A stretch of DNA of 35,548 bases from positions 1-35,548 of the forward strand of contig RFGI01000143.1 in assembly GCA_003696725.1 (NCBI GenBank), in the 5' to 3' direction. A program made the position numbers and the translations under genes. Positions 1 to 8,413 of this stretch are shown piece by piece (within the stretch, counting starts at the first letter, position 1; every line of letters begins with the position of its first letter). This stretch comes from Planctomycetota bacterium. GTDB lineage: Bacteria > Planctomycetota > Phycisphaerae > Phycisphaerales > UBA1924. The notes beneath the pieces were generated by a model. It was not told where the DNA came from, did no database searches, and was given only the letters and a program-made list of their open reading frames with translations.

Positions 1-261
1 CAGCGCCGGCGCGGGAACGGGGGGCGCCGGCGCGGCCGCCCCGCCCGGCTCGACGCGGCGCTCGCCGCCGGCGGTCAGCGCGGCGAGGACGACCGTGGCG
101 GCGCTGACCTCGAAGCGTTCGGCGATCCGAGCGCGGCGCATCGCGGCGGCCTCCGCGGTCGCCGTGCGCAACGCCGCCGACCCCTGCACCGCCAGGGCGA
201 ACGTCGCGCCGACCGCGACCAGCACCAGCATCAGCGCGAAGGCGCGGCGAGGAACTGCCAT
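1..261 (-). CDS. GspK-like minor pseudopilin, N-terminal part (truncated by window edge)
   Basis: Reverse-strand reading from ATG at 261: MAVPRRAFALMLVLVAVGATFALAVQGSAALRTATAEAAAMRRARIAERFEVSAATVV..., a hydrophobic prepilin-like N-terminus. Follows gspJ with a ~31-bp overlap. Not in the supplied ORF list because it runs off the window. Confidence 0.6.
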   Translation of the reverse strand, partial: MAVPRRAFALMLVLVAVGATFALAVQGSAALRTATAEAAAMRRARIAERFEVSAATVVLAALTAGGERRVEPGGAAAPAPPVPAPAL

Positions 262-935
262 ACGATCGTGTCTCCGTTGACCCGAGCCACCAACCGCCCG
301 GCGCGCAGTGCGGGGGCGTCGTCGCCCGCCGGCGCCGACGGCTCGGCCGGCGCGTCGTCACCCGGTCCGTCATCGGCCGCGCGTTCGATCACCCGCCCGC
401 GCACCTCGCGCCAGCCGGGCTCGGCGGGCCCGTCCGCCCGCGCCGCGTCGCGTTCATCGAGCCAGCGCTCGAACCGCGCCTCCTCCACATCCTCGAAGAG
501 CGCGACGGAGCGTGACGTTCCGGACGCCGGCCCGCCCACGTCCGGCGATTCGGTGTAGACGATCCGCCCCGTCCGGGCCTGCCCGACGGTCTGCACACGG
601 GGCATCTCCAGCCGGACCGTCACCCGGACCAGCGGCGACTCGCGGTAGAAGATCGGCGTGGTCGACACGAACTCGAGCGTCTCCGGCGCCAGGGCGACGG
701 CGGCGCCCCGCCCGCGGGCCCGATCGATCGGCGCCGACCGCGCCCTGGCCCGCCACTGGTCGTCCAGGAGCGTCAGGGCCCGCTCGACGCGCAGCCGACG
801 GTGATGCCCGGCGTTCTCCAGCGTCCAGTCGCGCGTCTGGGCCCACAGCGCCGCGACCAGCGTGCCGACGGCCGCCAGCGCCGCCGTCGCGACCACGACC
901 TCCAGGAGCGTCATCGCCCGGGCGCGGCGCATCAC
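231..935 (-). CDS. gspJ: Type II secretion minor pseudopilin GspJ-like (prepilin N-terminal methylation motif)
   Basis: MMRRARAMTLLEVVVATAALAAVGTLVAALWAQTRDW: class III prepilin signal (MTLLEV). Position after GspI in the operon. Confidence 0.7.
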   Translation of the reverse strand: MMRRARAMTLLEVVVATAALAAVGTLVAALWAQTRDWTLENAGHHRRLRVERALTLLDDQWRARARSAPIDRARGRGAAVALAPETLEFVSTTPIFYRESPLVRVTVRLEMPRVQTVGQARTGRIVYTESPDVGGPASGTSRSVALFEDVEEARFERWLDERDAARADGPAEPGWREVRGRVIERAADDGPGDDAPAEPSAPAGDDAPALRAGRLVARVNGDTIVWQFLAAPSR

Positions 936-1351
936 GGCGCGCCCCTCGCGGGCAGGTAGAGGACGGCCCGCTGACCGGCCGCCGTCGCGGTCAGCCGGCG
1001 CACCCGCACCACCGCGCCGGGCGTCGCGTCGGGACCGGCCATCGGCGCCGGCGCGTCCGTCTCATCCTCGACACAGGTGAACGCCACGCCGGCGCGCTCG
1101 CCCTCCCACACCACCCGCTCGACCCGGCCGGCGTCGTCGCGCTCGACCCTCGGCGCCGGGAGCATCCGCGCCCGGGCCAAGTCCAGCACATCGGACAGCA
1201 GCCGCTGCGTGCGCTGGCTCTCGGCGAGCGCCCGCCCCGCGCGGAGCCCCTCGAGCCGCAGCTGCAGGCACACCGTCGCGAACACCGAGAGGATGATCAG
1301 CGCCAGCACGACCTCCAGCAGTGTGAACCCGCGGGCGCGCACGGCCCTCAC
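932..1351 (-). CDS. gspI: Type II secretion minor pseudopilin GspI-like
   Basis: RGFTLLEVVLALIILSVFATVCLQLRLEGLRAGRALAESQRTQRLL: prepilin motif. 4-bp overlaps with both neighbours. Confidence 0.7.
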   Translation of the reverse strand: MRAVRARGFTLLEVVLALIILSVFATVCLQLRLEGLRAGRALAESQRTQRLLSDVLDLARARMLPAPRVERDDAGRVERVVWEGERAGVAFTCVEDETDAPAPMAGPDATPGAVVRVRRLTATAAGQRAVLYLPARGAP

Positions 1352-3576
1352 CCCGCGCCCGGGGCGCGCCGGGCGAGCCCGCGCAGGAACAGCGCCACAG
1401 CGGCGGCCTCGGTGTCCTCCCGCGCCGTCGGCAGCCGCGACGCCAGAGCCCCCAGGCCCTCCGCCGGGGTGGCGTGCGCCGGATCGGGCCCGGCGGCGCC
1501 GGTCAGCGCGGCGGCGGCGTCGCGCATCGCGTCGGCCTGCGCCGTGCGCAGCTCCTCGGGGATCGGCGCCTCGAACGACGCCAGCGCCGACCGGATCCCC
1601 GCCGCGGCGGCCAGGAACTCGCTCATCACCGCCCGGTGGTCCGCCGGGTCGTTCACGATCGTCGGGGTGACGGCCAGCAGGAGCTCCGTCCGGTCGACGG
1701 ACTTCTCCCGGCTCCGGAACGCCAGCCCCACCCCGGGGATGTCGCCCAGGAGCGGGATCCCGCTGGTGCGGTCGGTGGCGCGGGTCTCGATCGCGCCCCC
1801 GATCAGAACGGTGTGCCCGTGCGGCACGGTGACGGTCGTCGTCGCCGAACGCGTGGTGAACGTCGGCGAGTCGATCCCGCTGGACGTCGTCGGCACGGCG
1901 TCGGTGACCTCGAGCGTCACCTCCATCGTCACGTCACCGGTCTCGTTGATGTGCGGCGTGACCTTCAGGATCGTGCCCGTCTCGCGGTACTCCACCTCGT
2001 TGCGGATGCCCGTCGTCCCGCCGACCTGGGTGGGCGAGTCCAGCGATGCGGTGAAGATCGGGACCTCGGCGCCGACGGTCAGGTCCGCCGTGGCGTTGTC
2101 GCGCACGGTGGTGCTGGGGACGCCCAGGACGGCGACGTCCCCCGCCGTCTTGAGCGCGTTGACCACCGCGAAGCCGTCCGTCGCCAGGAACACCGCGCTG
2201 CCCGCGGGGTTGGCCGGCGAGAACTGGTTCACGCTCCCGGCGAGCTCCAGCAGCCCCGACCCGGTGTCGGTGGAGAGGAAGTACTCCACCCCGTACTCGA
2301 GGCTGTCCGAGAGCGTCACCTCGGCGATGACGGCCTGCAGATGCACCTGCTGGCGCGGGCGGTCGATCCGCTCCAGCAGCGCCATCAGGTCCGCGTAGTC
2401 GTCGGGCGTCGCCCGGATCAGCAGCAGCTCCTCCGACGGCTCGACGACGATCCTCATCCCGGGGTCGAATGGGTCCTGCGAGTTGGTCTCCAGCCGGCCC
2501 GCGTAGAACGAGGTGAGCATCTGCCGGAGGCGCTCGGGCTCGAGATGCTGGATGCGGTAGACGTACGCCAGCCGCTCCATCGCCCCGGGCGGGCGGTCGA
2601 CCATCTCGACCCACTGCCGGATCATCGGCTGGAGCGACCCGTCGCGGGCGATGACCATCAGCCGCGAGGCGCCGGGCAGCGCCGCGAACGTCGCCAGCGG
2701 GTCGTTCTGCGGCGCCAGGCCCGTCTGCTTGGCGATCGTGTCCAGGGTCCGGGCGGCCTCGGTCGGGTCGGCGTGGGCCAGCTCGTACGTCCACACCTCC
2801 ACGCCGTCGAACGCCGGGATGTCCAGGGCTTCGATCAGCGCGCCCACGCGGTTGAGCTGCGCCACCGTGTCGGCGACGACCAGCAGCCGGCCGGCGACGA
2901 TCGGCGTCCCCCCGGGCGAGAGCAGCGCCTTGACCACGTCCGCGGCCTGCTGCCCGGCGATGTGCGCCAGCGGGTAGACGCGCACCGCCGGCCGCTCGCT
3001 GGGCGACGCCGACCGCGCCGTCAGGATCGGCGCCGCCGTCGACCCCGCGCGGGTCGTCGCGGGGCGGACCACCAGCGCCGGCCCGTGTGTCTCGACCGAC
3101 CAGCCGTACGCCACGCACACCGCGTCCAGAAGGTCGTACAGGTCCCGCGTGGAGAGCTCCGCGTCGACTTCCAGGGTCACCTGACCCTGCACCCCGGGGT
3201 CAATGACGCTGTTGCGACCGAGGAGCTCGCCGATGAGGACGCGCAGGGCGTCGCGGGCCTCGAGGTTGTTGAACGCCAGGCTCACGGGCCTCGCGTCGCG
3301 CGGGCCATCGGGCAGCGCCTCGGCGCCGAGCCGCTCGGGCCCCGCCCGCCTCGCCTCGAGCCGCTGCCGGGCCAGCAGGATCGTCTCGGCGTGGCCGTCG
3401 GCGAGCCCGCCGACCGTCGGCAGCACCTCCGTCTTGGGCCTGGGCGTCAGCGGTCGGCCCGCCCCGATCGCGCCCGGCATGCCCGGGACGGTGGCGGTCT
3501 TCTCCGGCCGGGCGCACGCGGCGACGGCCAGCCCCGCGGCGAGCGCCAGCCCCAGAGTCGTGATCGTTCGTGTCAT
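1348..3576 (-). CDS. gspD: Type II secretion secretin GspD, probable lipoprotein
   Basis: N0/N1-type repeats followed by a secretin core (VHLQAVIAEVTLSDSLEYGVEYF..., TVPHGHTVLIGGAIETRATDRTSGIPLLGDIPGVGLAFRSREKSVDRTELLLAVTPTIV). N-terminus MTRTITTLGLALAAGLAVAACARPEK looks like a lipobox. Confidence 0.93.
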   Translation of the reverse strand: MTRTITTLGLALAAGLAVAACARPEKTATVPGMPGAIGAGRPLTPRPKTEVLPTVGGLADGHAETILLARQRLEARRAGPERLGAEALPDGPRDARPVSLAFNNLEARDALRVLIGELLGRNSVIDPGVQGQVTLEVDAELSTRDLYDLLDAVCVAYGWSVETHGPALVVRPATTRAGSTAAPILTARSASPSERPAVRVYPLAHIAGQQAADVVKALLSPGGTPIVAGRLLVVADTVAQLNRVGALIEALDIPAFDGVEVWTYELAHADPTEAARTLDTIAKQTGLAPQNDPLATFAALPGASRLMVIARDGSLQPMIRQWVEMVDRPPGAMERLAYVYRIQHLEPERLRQMLTSFYAGRLETNSQDPFDPGMRIVVEPSEELLLIRATPDDYADLMALLERIDRPRQQVHLQAVIAEVTLSDSLEYGVEYFLSTDTGSGLLELAGSVNQFSPANPAGSAVFLATDGFAVVNALKTAGDVAVLGVPSTTVRDNATADLTVGAEVPIFTASLDSPTQVGGTTGIRNEVEYRETGTILKVTPHINETGDVTMEVTLEVTDAVPTTSSGIDSPTFTTRSATTTVTVPHGHTVLIGGAIETRATDRTSGIPLLGDIPGVGLAFRSREKSVDRTELLLAVTPTIVNDPADHRAVMSEFLAAAAGIRSALASFEAPIPEELRTAQADAMRDAAAALTGAAGPDPAHATPAEGLGALASRLPTAREDTEAAAVALFLRGLARRAPGAG

Positions 3577-3627
3577 GGCGTGCCTTTCGCCGGCGCATCC
3601 GGCATCCGGGCCGACCCCAGGGCCGGC

Positions 3628-4854
3628 CTACCCCAGCGCGCTGATGTCGTTTATCGACAGCATGCCCGCGATCAGGCTATAGACGATCCAGCCCACCAGC
3701 GTCGCCAGCACGAGGATGATCGCCGGGCCCATCAGGGTCAACAGGCGGTCCGCGGTGGCCTCCTGCTCCTCCACGCACAGCGCGGCGGCCTGCTTGAGCG
3801 ACCCGGCCAGGTCCCCGCTGCGGGCCCCGATCCGCACCAGGGCGTCGGCCTGGGGCGGGAGCACCCTCTGCTCGTGCAGGGCCTGCCCGACCTCCCCCCC
3901 CTCGCGGACGGCCCGCGTCGCCCGCTCCAGCCGCCCCGCGATCGAGGGGCTCGTCGTCGCCCCGCGGGCCTGCTCGAGCCCGGCCAGGATGTCCCCGCCC
4001 CCCTCGAGCATCGTCGCGAGCGTCTCGGCGATCACCGCCCCCTGCGACAGTCGAACAAGATCCCCCGCGATCGGCGCCCGCAGCAGGAGGGCGTCCAGCC
4101 GCCGCCGCCAGCGGGTCGGCAGGGACGCGGGCCTCACCGCGATCAGGGCCACGACCCCGATCATCAGCGGGGGCAGCAGCCACATCAGCCACGTCGCCGA
4201 CGCCATGGTGATCCGCGTGGGCAGGGGGAGCTCGGCGCCGGCCTGGGCGAGCGTCTCGGCGAACCTCGGGATCACGAACGCCGCCAGCACCCACACCGCC
4301 CCGATCGACGCCACGGCCACGATCGCCGGGTAGATCAGCTTGCCCGTCACCGTCCGCCGGATCCGCCGCCGGGCCCGGATCGACCGCTCGATCAGGCCCA
4401 CCGCGTGGTCCAGCCGGCCCGACTCGTGCCCCACCCGCAAGAGCGCCAGGTGCTGCGGCCGGGCCAGCCCGGGCGTGCGCTCGACCGCCTGGGCCAGGGG
4501 CTCGCCGGCGCGCAGGCCCTCCAGCGCCCGTTCGCACGCGGCGCGGGCGGGGGCGGTCGGCGCCAGCTCCACCATCGTCCGCATCGACTCCTCGATCGGC
4601 GCTTTGGCGTCCAGCAGCCGGCGAAGCGTCTGGAAGAACCACTCCGTGTCGCCCGGCCGGATCCGGCGGCCCCGGCGGATCTCCCCCAGCCGCGCCCACG
4701 CCCGGCCGGCGCCCTCCTCGGCGATCGACAGCACGATCAGCCCGCGCGACCGCAGCGACTCGCGCGCCGCCTGGGCGCTCTCGGCCGTCGCCGTGCCTTT
4801 CACCACCGCGCCCCCGGCGTCGGCGTCGATCGCCGTGTACGCGAACGTGGTCAC
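3628..4854 (-). CDS. gspF: Type II secretion inner-membrane platform protein GspF
   Basis: VTTFAYTAIDADAGGAVVKGTATAESAQAARESLRSRGLIVLSI...TEWFFQTLRRLLDAKAPIEESMRTM...; ends VGWIVYSLIAGMLSINDISALG. GTG start at 4854 overlaps the gspE stop by 4 bp. The listed 728-aa ORF (3628..5814) is over-extended upstream. Confidence 0.92.
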   Translation of the reverse strand: MTTFAYTAIDADAGGAVVKGTATAESAQAARESLRSRGLIVLSIAEEGAGRAWARLGEIRRGRRIRPGDTEWFFQTLRRLLDAKAPIEESMRTMVELAPTAPARAACERALEGLRAGEPLAQAVERTPGLARPQHLALLRVGHESGRLDHAVGLIERSIRARRRIRRTVTGKLIYPAIVAVASIGAVWVLAAFVIPRFAETLAQAGAELPLPTRITMASATWLMWLLPPLMIGVVALIAVRPASLPTRWRRRLDALLLRAPIAGDLVRLSQGAVIAETLATMLEGGGDILAGLEQARGATTSPSIAGRLERATRAVREGGEVGQALHEQRVLPPQADALVRIGARSGDLAGSLKQAAALCVEEQEATADRLLTLMGPAIILVLATLVGWIVYSLIAGMLSINDISALG

Positions 4855-6533
4855 GGGGCCATGTCCGCGGCGTCGGCCGCCTCGTCGGCCGCGCCCAGCA
4901 CGCGGGCGACCTCGGCCTCGTCCGTCACCCCGGCGCGGACCAGCTCCGCCGCCCGATCGCGCAGCGGCCGGTAGCCGTCGGCCAGCAGCAACTCGCGCAG
5001 CCGACGCTCGTCGGCGCCCTCGACCACCGCGCGCTTCACCGACGCCGGCAGGCGCGTGTGCTCCATCACCGCCGTCCGCCCGCGGTACCCCAGCCCCCGG
5101 CACGCGGCGCACGACTCGCGCTGCGCGGCGTCGTTGCGGCACGCCCGGCACACGGCGCGCACCAGCCGCTGCGCCGTCACGCCCTCGATCACCGCGTTGA
5201 CCAGGTACGGCTCGACGCCCATGTCGATCAGCCGGACGAACGTCCCCGGCGCGTCGTTGGTGTGCAGCGTGCTGAGCACCAGGTGCCCGGTCAGCGCCGC
5301 CTGGAACGCCATCGCCGCCGTCTCGGTGTCGCGGATCTCGCCGACGAGCACCACGTCCGGGTCGTGCCTGAGGACGTTCCGCAGCGCCCCGGCGAACGTC
5401 ACCCCGATCGCCGGGTTGACCTGGATCTGGTTCACCCCGTCCATCGCGTACTCGACGGGGTCCTCCACCGTGATGATCTTGCGGTCCGCCGTCACCAGCG
5501 TGCGCAGCAGCGCGTACAGCGTCGTCGTTTTGCCCGAGCCCGTGGGGCCCGTGATCAGCAGCATCCCGTGGCTCTTGCGCGCCACCGACGCCAGCCACCG
5601 CGTCTGGTCCGGCGCGAACCCGATCCCCTCGAGCGTGACCGACCCCAGCCTCGCCCGGTCCTGCACCCGCAGCACCGCGTCCTGCCCGTACAGCGTCGGC
5701 ACGAGGCTCACGCGCAGGTCCACCACCCGCCCCCGCAGCCGCATCCGGATCCGCCCGTCCTGCGCCCGGCGGCGCTCGGCGATGTCCAGCCCCGCCATGA
5801 TCTTCAGTCGGCACAGCAGCGCGTCGTACAGCGACGCCGGCGGCGGCGGCTGGTCCACCAGCATCCCGTCGACGCGCAGCCGCAGCGACAGCCGACGATC
5901 GAACCGCTCCAGGTGCACGTCCGACGCGCCCATCTCCATCGCCCGGTCGATCGTCTGGTTGAAGAAGCGGACCACCGGCGCCTCGCTGGCCATGTCCCGC
6001 AGCTGGGCGATCTCCGTCGCCACGTCCACGCGGTCGTCGGCCTCCGCGCCGCCCCCCGGCGCCCCGGCCCCGGCGTCGTCCCGCGCCGCGCGCAAGAACG
6101 CCTCGATGTCGCGCTGCGTCGCGACGGCCACCCGCGCCGGCGCCCCGGCCTGCGCCGCCGCCGCCAGCAGCGATCGCCGATCGCTCGGATCGGCGATCGC
6201 CTGCGTCACGCCGCCGTCGCCCTCACCGGCCAGCGCCGCCAGCCGGCTGGCGCGCATGAACGCGATGGGCAGCGCCTCCGACACCGACGCGCGCGCCAGG
6301 TCCTCCGCCCGCAGCCGGTCGCACCCGCACGCCTCGGCGAGCCGGTCGGCCAGGTCGTCCTCCGACAGCAACCCCAGCTCCACCACCGCCCGCACCACCG
6401 AGCCCCCGCGCTGCCGGGCCACCTCGCCGGCCAGCTGCGCGTCCACCGCCGACAGGTCCCCGCGCCGCACCAGCCCGTCGAGGAACGGCCCGGCGTCGAG
6501 CCGGGGGACGGCCTGCCCCGCCGCCACGCTCAT
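4851..6533 (-). CDS. gspE: Type II secretion assembly ATPase GspE
   Basis: Walker A GPTGSGKTTTLYALL, Walker B-region VVLVGEIRDTETAAMAFQAALTGHLVLSTLHTNDAPGTFVRLIDMG, and a tetracysteine motif CRAC...CAAC. Confidence 0.95.
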   Translation of the reverse strand: MSVAAGQAVPRLDAGPFLDGLVRRGDLSAVDAQLAGEVARQRGGSVVRAVVELGLLSEDDLADRLAEACGCDRLRAEDLARASVSEALPIAFMRASRLAALAGEGDGGVTQAIADPSDRRSLLAAAAQAGAPARVAVATQRDIEAFLRAARDDAGAGAPGGGAEADDRVDVATEIAQLRDMASEAPVVRFFNQTIDRAMEMGASDVHLERFDRRLSLRLRVDGMLVDQPPPPASLYDALLCRLKIMAGLDIAERRRAQDGRIRMRLRGRVVDLRVSLVPTLYGQDAVLRVQDRARLGSVTLEGIGFAPDQTRWLASVARKSHGMLLITGPTGSGKTTTLYALLRTLVTADRKIITVEDPVEYAMDGVNQIQVNPAIGVTFAGALRNVLRHDPDVVLVGEIRDTETAAMAFQAALTGHLVLSTLHTNDAPGTFVRLIDMGVEPYLVNAVIEGVTAQRLVRAVCRACRNDAAQRESCAACRGLGYRGRTAVMEHTRLPASVKRAVVEGADERRLRELLLADGYRPLRDRAAELVRAGVTDEAEVARVLGAADEAADAADMAP

Positions 6534-6988
6534 GTGTTGCGGTTGTCCAGGTCGGCGTTCTCGCCGTCGCCCCCCGGCCGGCCGTCGGCGCCCAGCGACA
6601 CAATGAGGTACCGCCCGTCCTCGTCGTACCGGTAAAGGAAGTCATGCCCCCAGCCGTCCTTGGGCACGAAGTTCTTCTCCGTGTACGGCCCGTCCCAGGC
6701 GTCCTCCTCCACCGTCGGCGGGCGCTCCACCAGCGCGGCCAGCCCCTCCTCCGCCGTCGGGTACCGCCCCACGTCGAGGTTGAACCGCTCCACCGCCCCC
6801 GCCAGGAGCTCGATCTGCACCCGCGTCGCCCGCGCCTTGTTCTTCCCCAGAACGCCCGTGAGCCTCGGCACGACCAGCGCCGCCAGGAGCGCCATCAGCA
6901 CCAGGACAATGATCATCTCCAGGAGCGAGAAGCCCCGCCCCGCGCGCCCGACGCGCGAACGCGACCCGCCGCGTTGATCTCTGATCAT
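6530..6988 (-). CDS. gspG: Type II secretion major pseudopilin GspG
   Basis: RGFSLLEMIIVLVLMALLAALVVPRLTGVLGKNKARATRVQIELLAGAVERFNLDVGRYPTAEEGLAALVERP...DGWGHDFLYRYDEDGRYLIVSLGADGRPGGDGENADLDN: diagnostic GspG pattern. Confidence 0.95.
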   Translation of the reverse strand: MIRDQRGGSRSRVGRAGRGFSLLEMIIVLVLMALLAALVVPRLTGVLGKNKARATRVQIELLAGAVERFNLDVGRYPTAEEGLAALVERPPTVEEDAWDGPYTEKNFVPKDGWGHDFLYRYDEDGRYLIVSLGADGRPGGDGENADLDNRNT

Positions 6989-7497
6989 GGCTGCGACCCC
7001 TCCGTGTGCCGCCGGGCGGCCGGGACGCCCCCGACCGGGTCGAACTCGATCCGCCAGAGTCTACCCCCGCCTCGACCGGAACGGAGCACCAGGCGCTCGA
7101 CGTCCGCCCGGCCACGCGGCCCGAACGCAACCCGCGCCGACGACCCGCCGTCGGGCCGCTCGCCGCCCACGAACACCAGCGGGAACGGCTCGATCACCGA
7201 CTCCCGCGCCTCCGTATCCGCCGCCGACGCGACCGGCCAGCGCACCACCGCCCGGCCGCCCGAAGCCTCGATCGACGCCGTGATGGTCCCCTGCCCCTGG
7301 ATCGCCCCCAGCCTGACCACGGCCAGCGCCGTCGCCAGCGCCCCGGCCGCCCGGCGCTCCGCCCCGACGCCCACGCTCCGCGCCACCATCGGCGCCGACA
7401 GCGACGCCACCAGGGCCAGCGCCACCAGCACCACGATCAGTTCGAGCAGCGAGAACCCCGGCCGCCCGGGCGCACCCTGTCGCCCCGCGCGCATCAC
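6985..7497 (-). CDS. gspH: Type II secretion minor pseudopilin GspH-like
   Basis: RPGFSLLELIVVLVALALVASLSAPMVARSVGVGAERRAAGALATALAVVRLGAIQ: prepilin motif plus GspH-type spacing. 4-bp overlaps on both sides. Confidence 0.75.
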   Translation of the reverse strand: MMRAGRQGAPGRPGFSLLELIVVLVALALVASLSAPMVARSVGVGAERRAAGALATALAVVRLGAIQGQGTITASIEASGGRAVVRWPVASAADTEARESVIEPFPLVFVGGERPDGGSSARVAFGPRGRADVERLVLRSGRGGGRLWRIEFDPVGGVPAARRHTEGSQP

Positions 7498-8243
7498 GGC
7501 TGGTTCGGGAACGAGCCCCGCTTGCTCAGGATCGCGATCGCGTCGGCGGTGCTCACCACGCCGTCGCCGTTGACGTCGGCCCGCGACGCCTCGTCCGACG
7601 ACACCCCGCGCACAGCGCCGATCACCACGCGCATCACCACCGCCGCGTCGTGCTTGTCCACCCGCCCGTCGCCGTTGACGTCCGGGTCTCCGCCCGCCGG
7701 CCCGCCCCCACCCCCGGTCGTCGGCGGCGTCGGGGCGGCCACGCCCAGCGTCAGATCGAACGGGACCGTCGGGCCGGGCGCGTCGGGGAACGGCGGCGCC
7801 CCCGGGATGTCGAACGGGAACTGGAACGTCTCCGAGCCCTCGAACGGCACGGTGACGAACTCGCCTTGGGCGTTCGTGGGCGCCACGTCCTGCCGCACGG
7901 TGTTGGTGCTGCTGTCAAAGAAGCGAAACGTAATGGCCTCGCCGCGGCTCGGCCCCTCCTTGACCTGCGTGGTCTCGTCGTCCCCGAAGATCAGCAGATC
8001 CCACGCTAGGGGGTCCGTCTGCGTGCTCGTGAAGGTGAACACCGCCAGGAGCTGCTCGCCGAAGAACGCCGCCACCTGATCGCCCGGCTCGGGGACCGGG
8101 GCGCCCTCAGCGCTGAGCACGCGCCCGCTGAGACGCTCGACGACGTTCGTCGCGGGGGTGACGGGGTCGAACTGCGCCGCCGCCGGCCGGGCCCACAGCC
8201 CGCACACGATCACAAGCACGAACCGCGTCCATCGAGTCGCCAT
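7494..8243 (-). CDS. Secreted dockerin type I-like protein, first gene of the T2SS operon
   Basis: Signal peptide MATRWTRFVLVIVCGLWARPAAAQF. Two C-terminal Ca-loops: DVNGDGRVDKHDAAVVMRVVIG and DVNGDGVVSTADAIAILSKRG. Stop overlaps the gspH start by 4 bp. Confidence 0.85.
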   Translation of the reverse strand: MATRWTRFVLVIVCGLWARPAAAQFDPVTPATNVVERLSGRVLSAEGAPVPEPGDQVAAFFGEQLLAVFTFTSTQTDPLAWDLLIFGDDETTQVKEGPSRGEAITFRFFDSSTNTVRQDVAPTNAQGEFVTVPFEGSETFQFPFDIPGAPPFPDAPGPTVPFDLTLGVAAPTPPTTGGGGGPAGGDPDVNGDGRVDKHDAAVVMRVVIGAVRGVSSDEASRADVNGDGVVSTADAIAILSKRGSFPNQP

Positions 8244-8327
8244 TGCCTCGGCCTCACGCTCGGAGTCGGGCGGCGACGGGGCCGCCCGCGCGCCGCCGAA
8301 AGGGTAGATCGGCCCGGGCCGCCCGGC

Positions 8328-8367
8328 AAAAAGAAAAACGGGGGCCCGCGCCGCGCGCGAGCCCCCG
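8328..8367 (-). terminator. Rho-independent terminator downstream of the 1345-aa gene
   Basis: Minus-strand CGGGGGC-TCGCGCGCGGCGCGG-GCCCCCG stem (8339-8367) followed by TTTTTCTTTTT (8338-8328). Confidence 0.85.
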
Positions 8368-8413
8368 CAAGGAAACCTTGAGGACCGATCAATCCGTCAG
8401 CGACCGAGCCGGC

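Noticed and set aside
4855-5814. N-terminal extension of the gspF ORF (listed as 3628..5814)
   Set aside because: Overlaps gspE completely; a GTG at 4854 with a 4-bp overlap gives a normal-length GspF beginning TTFAYTAID.
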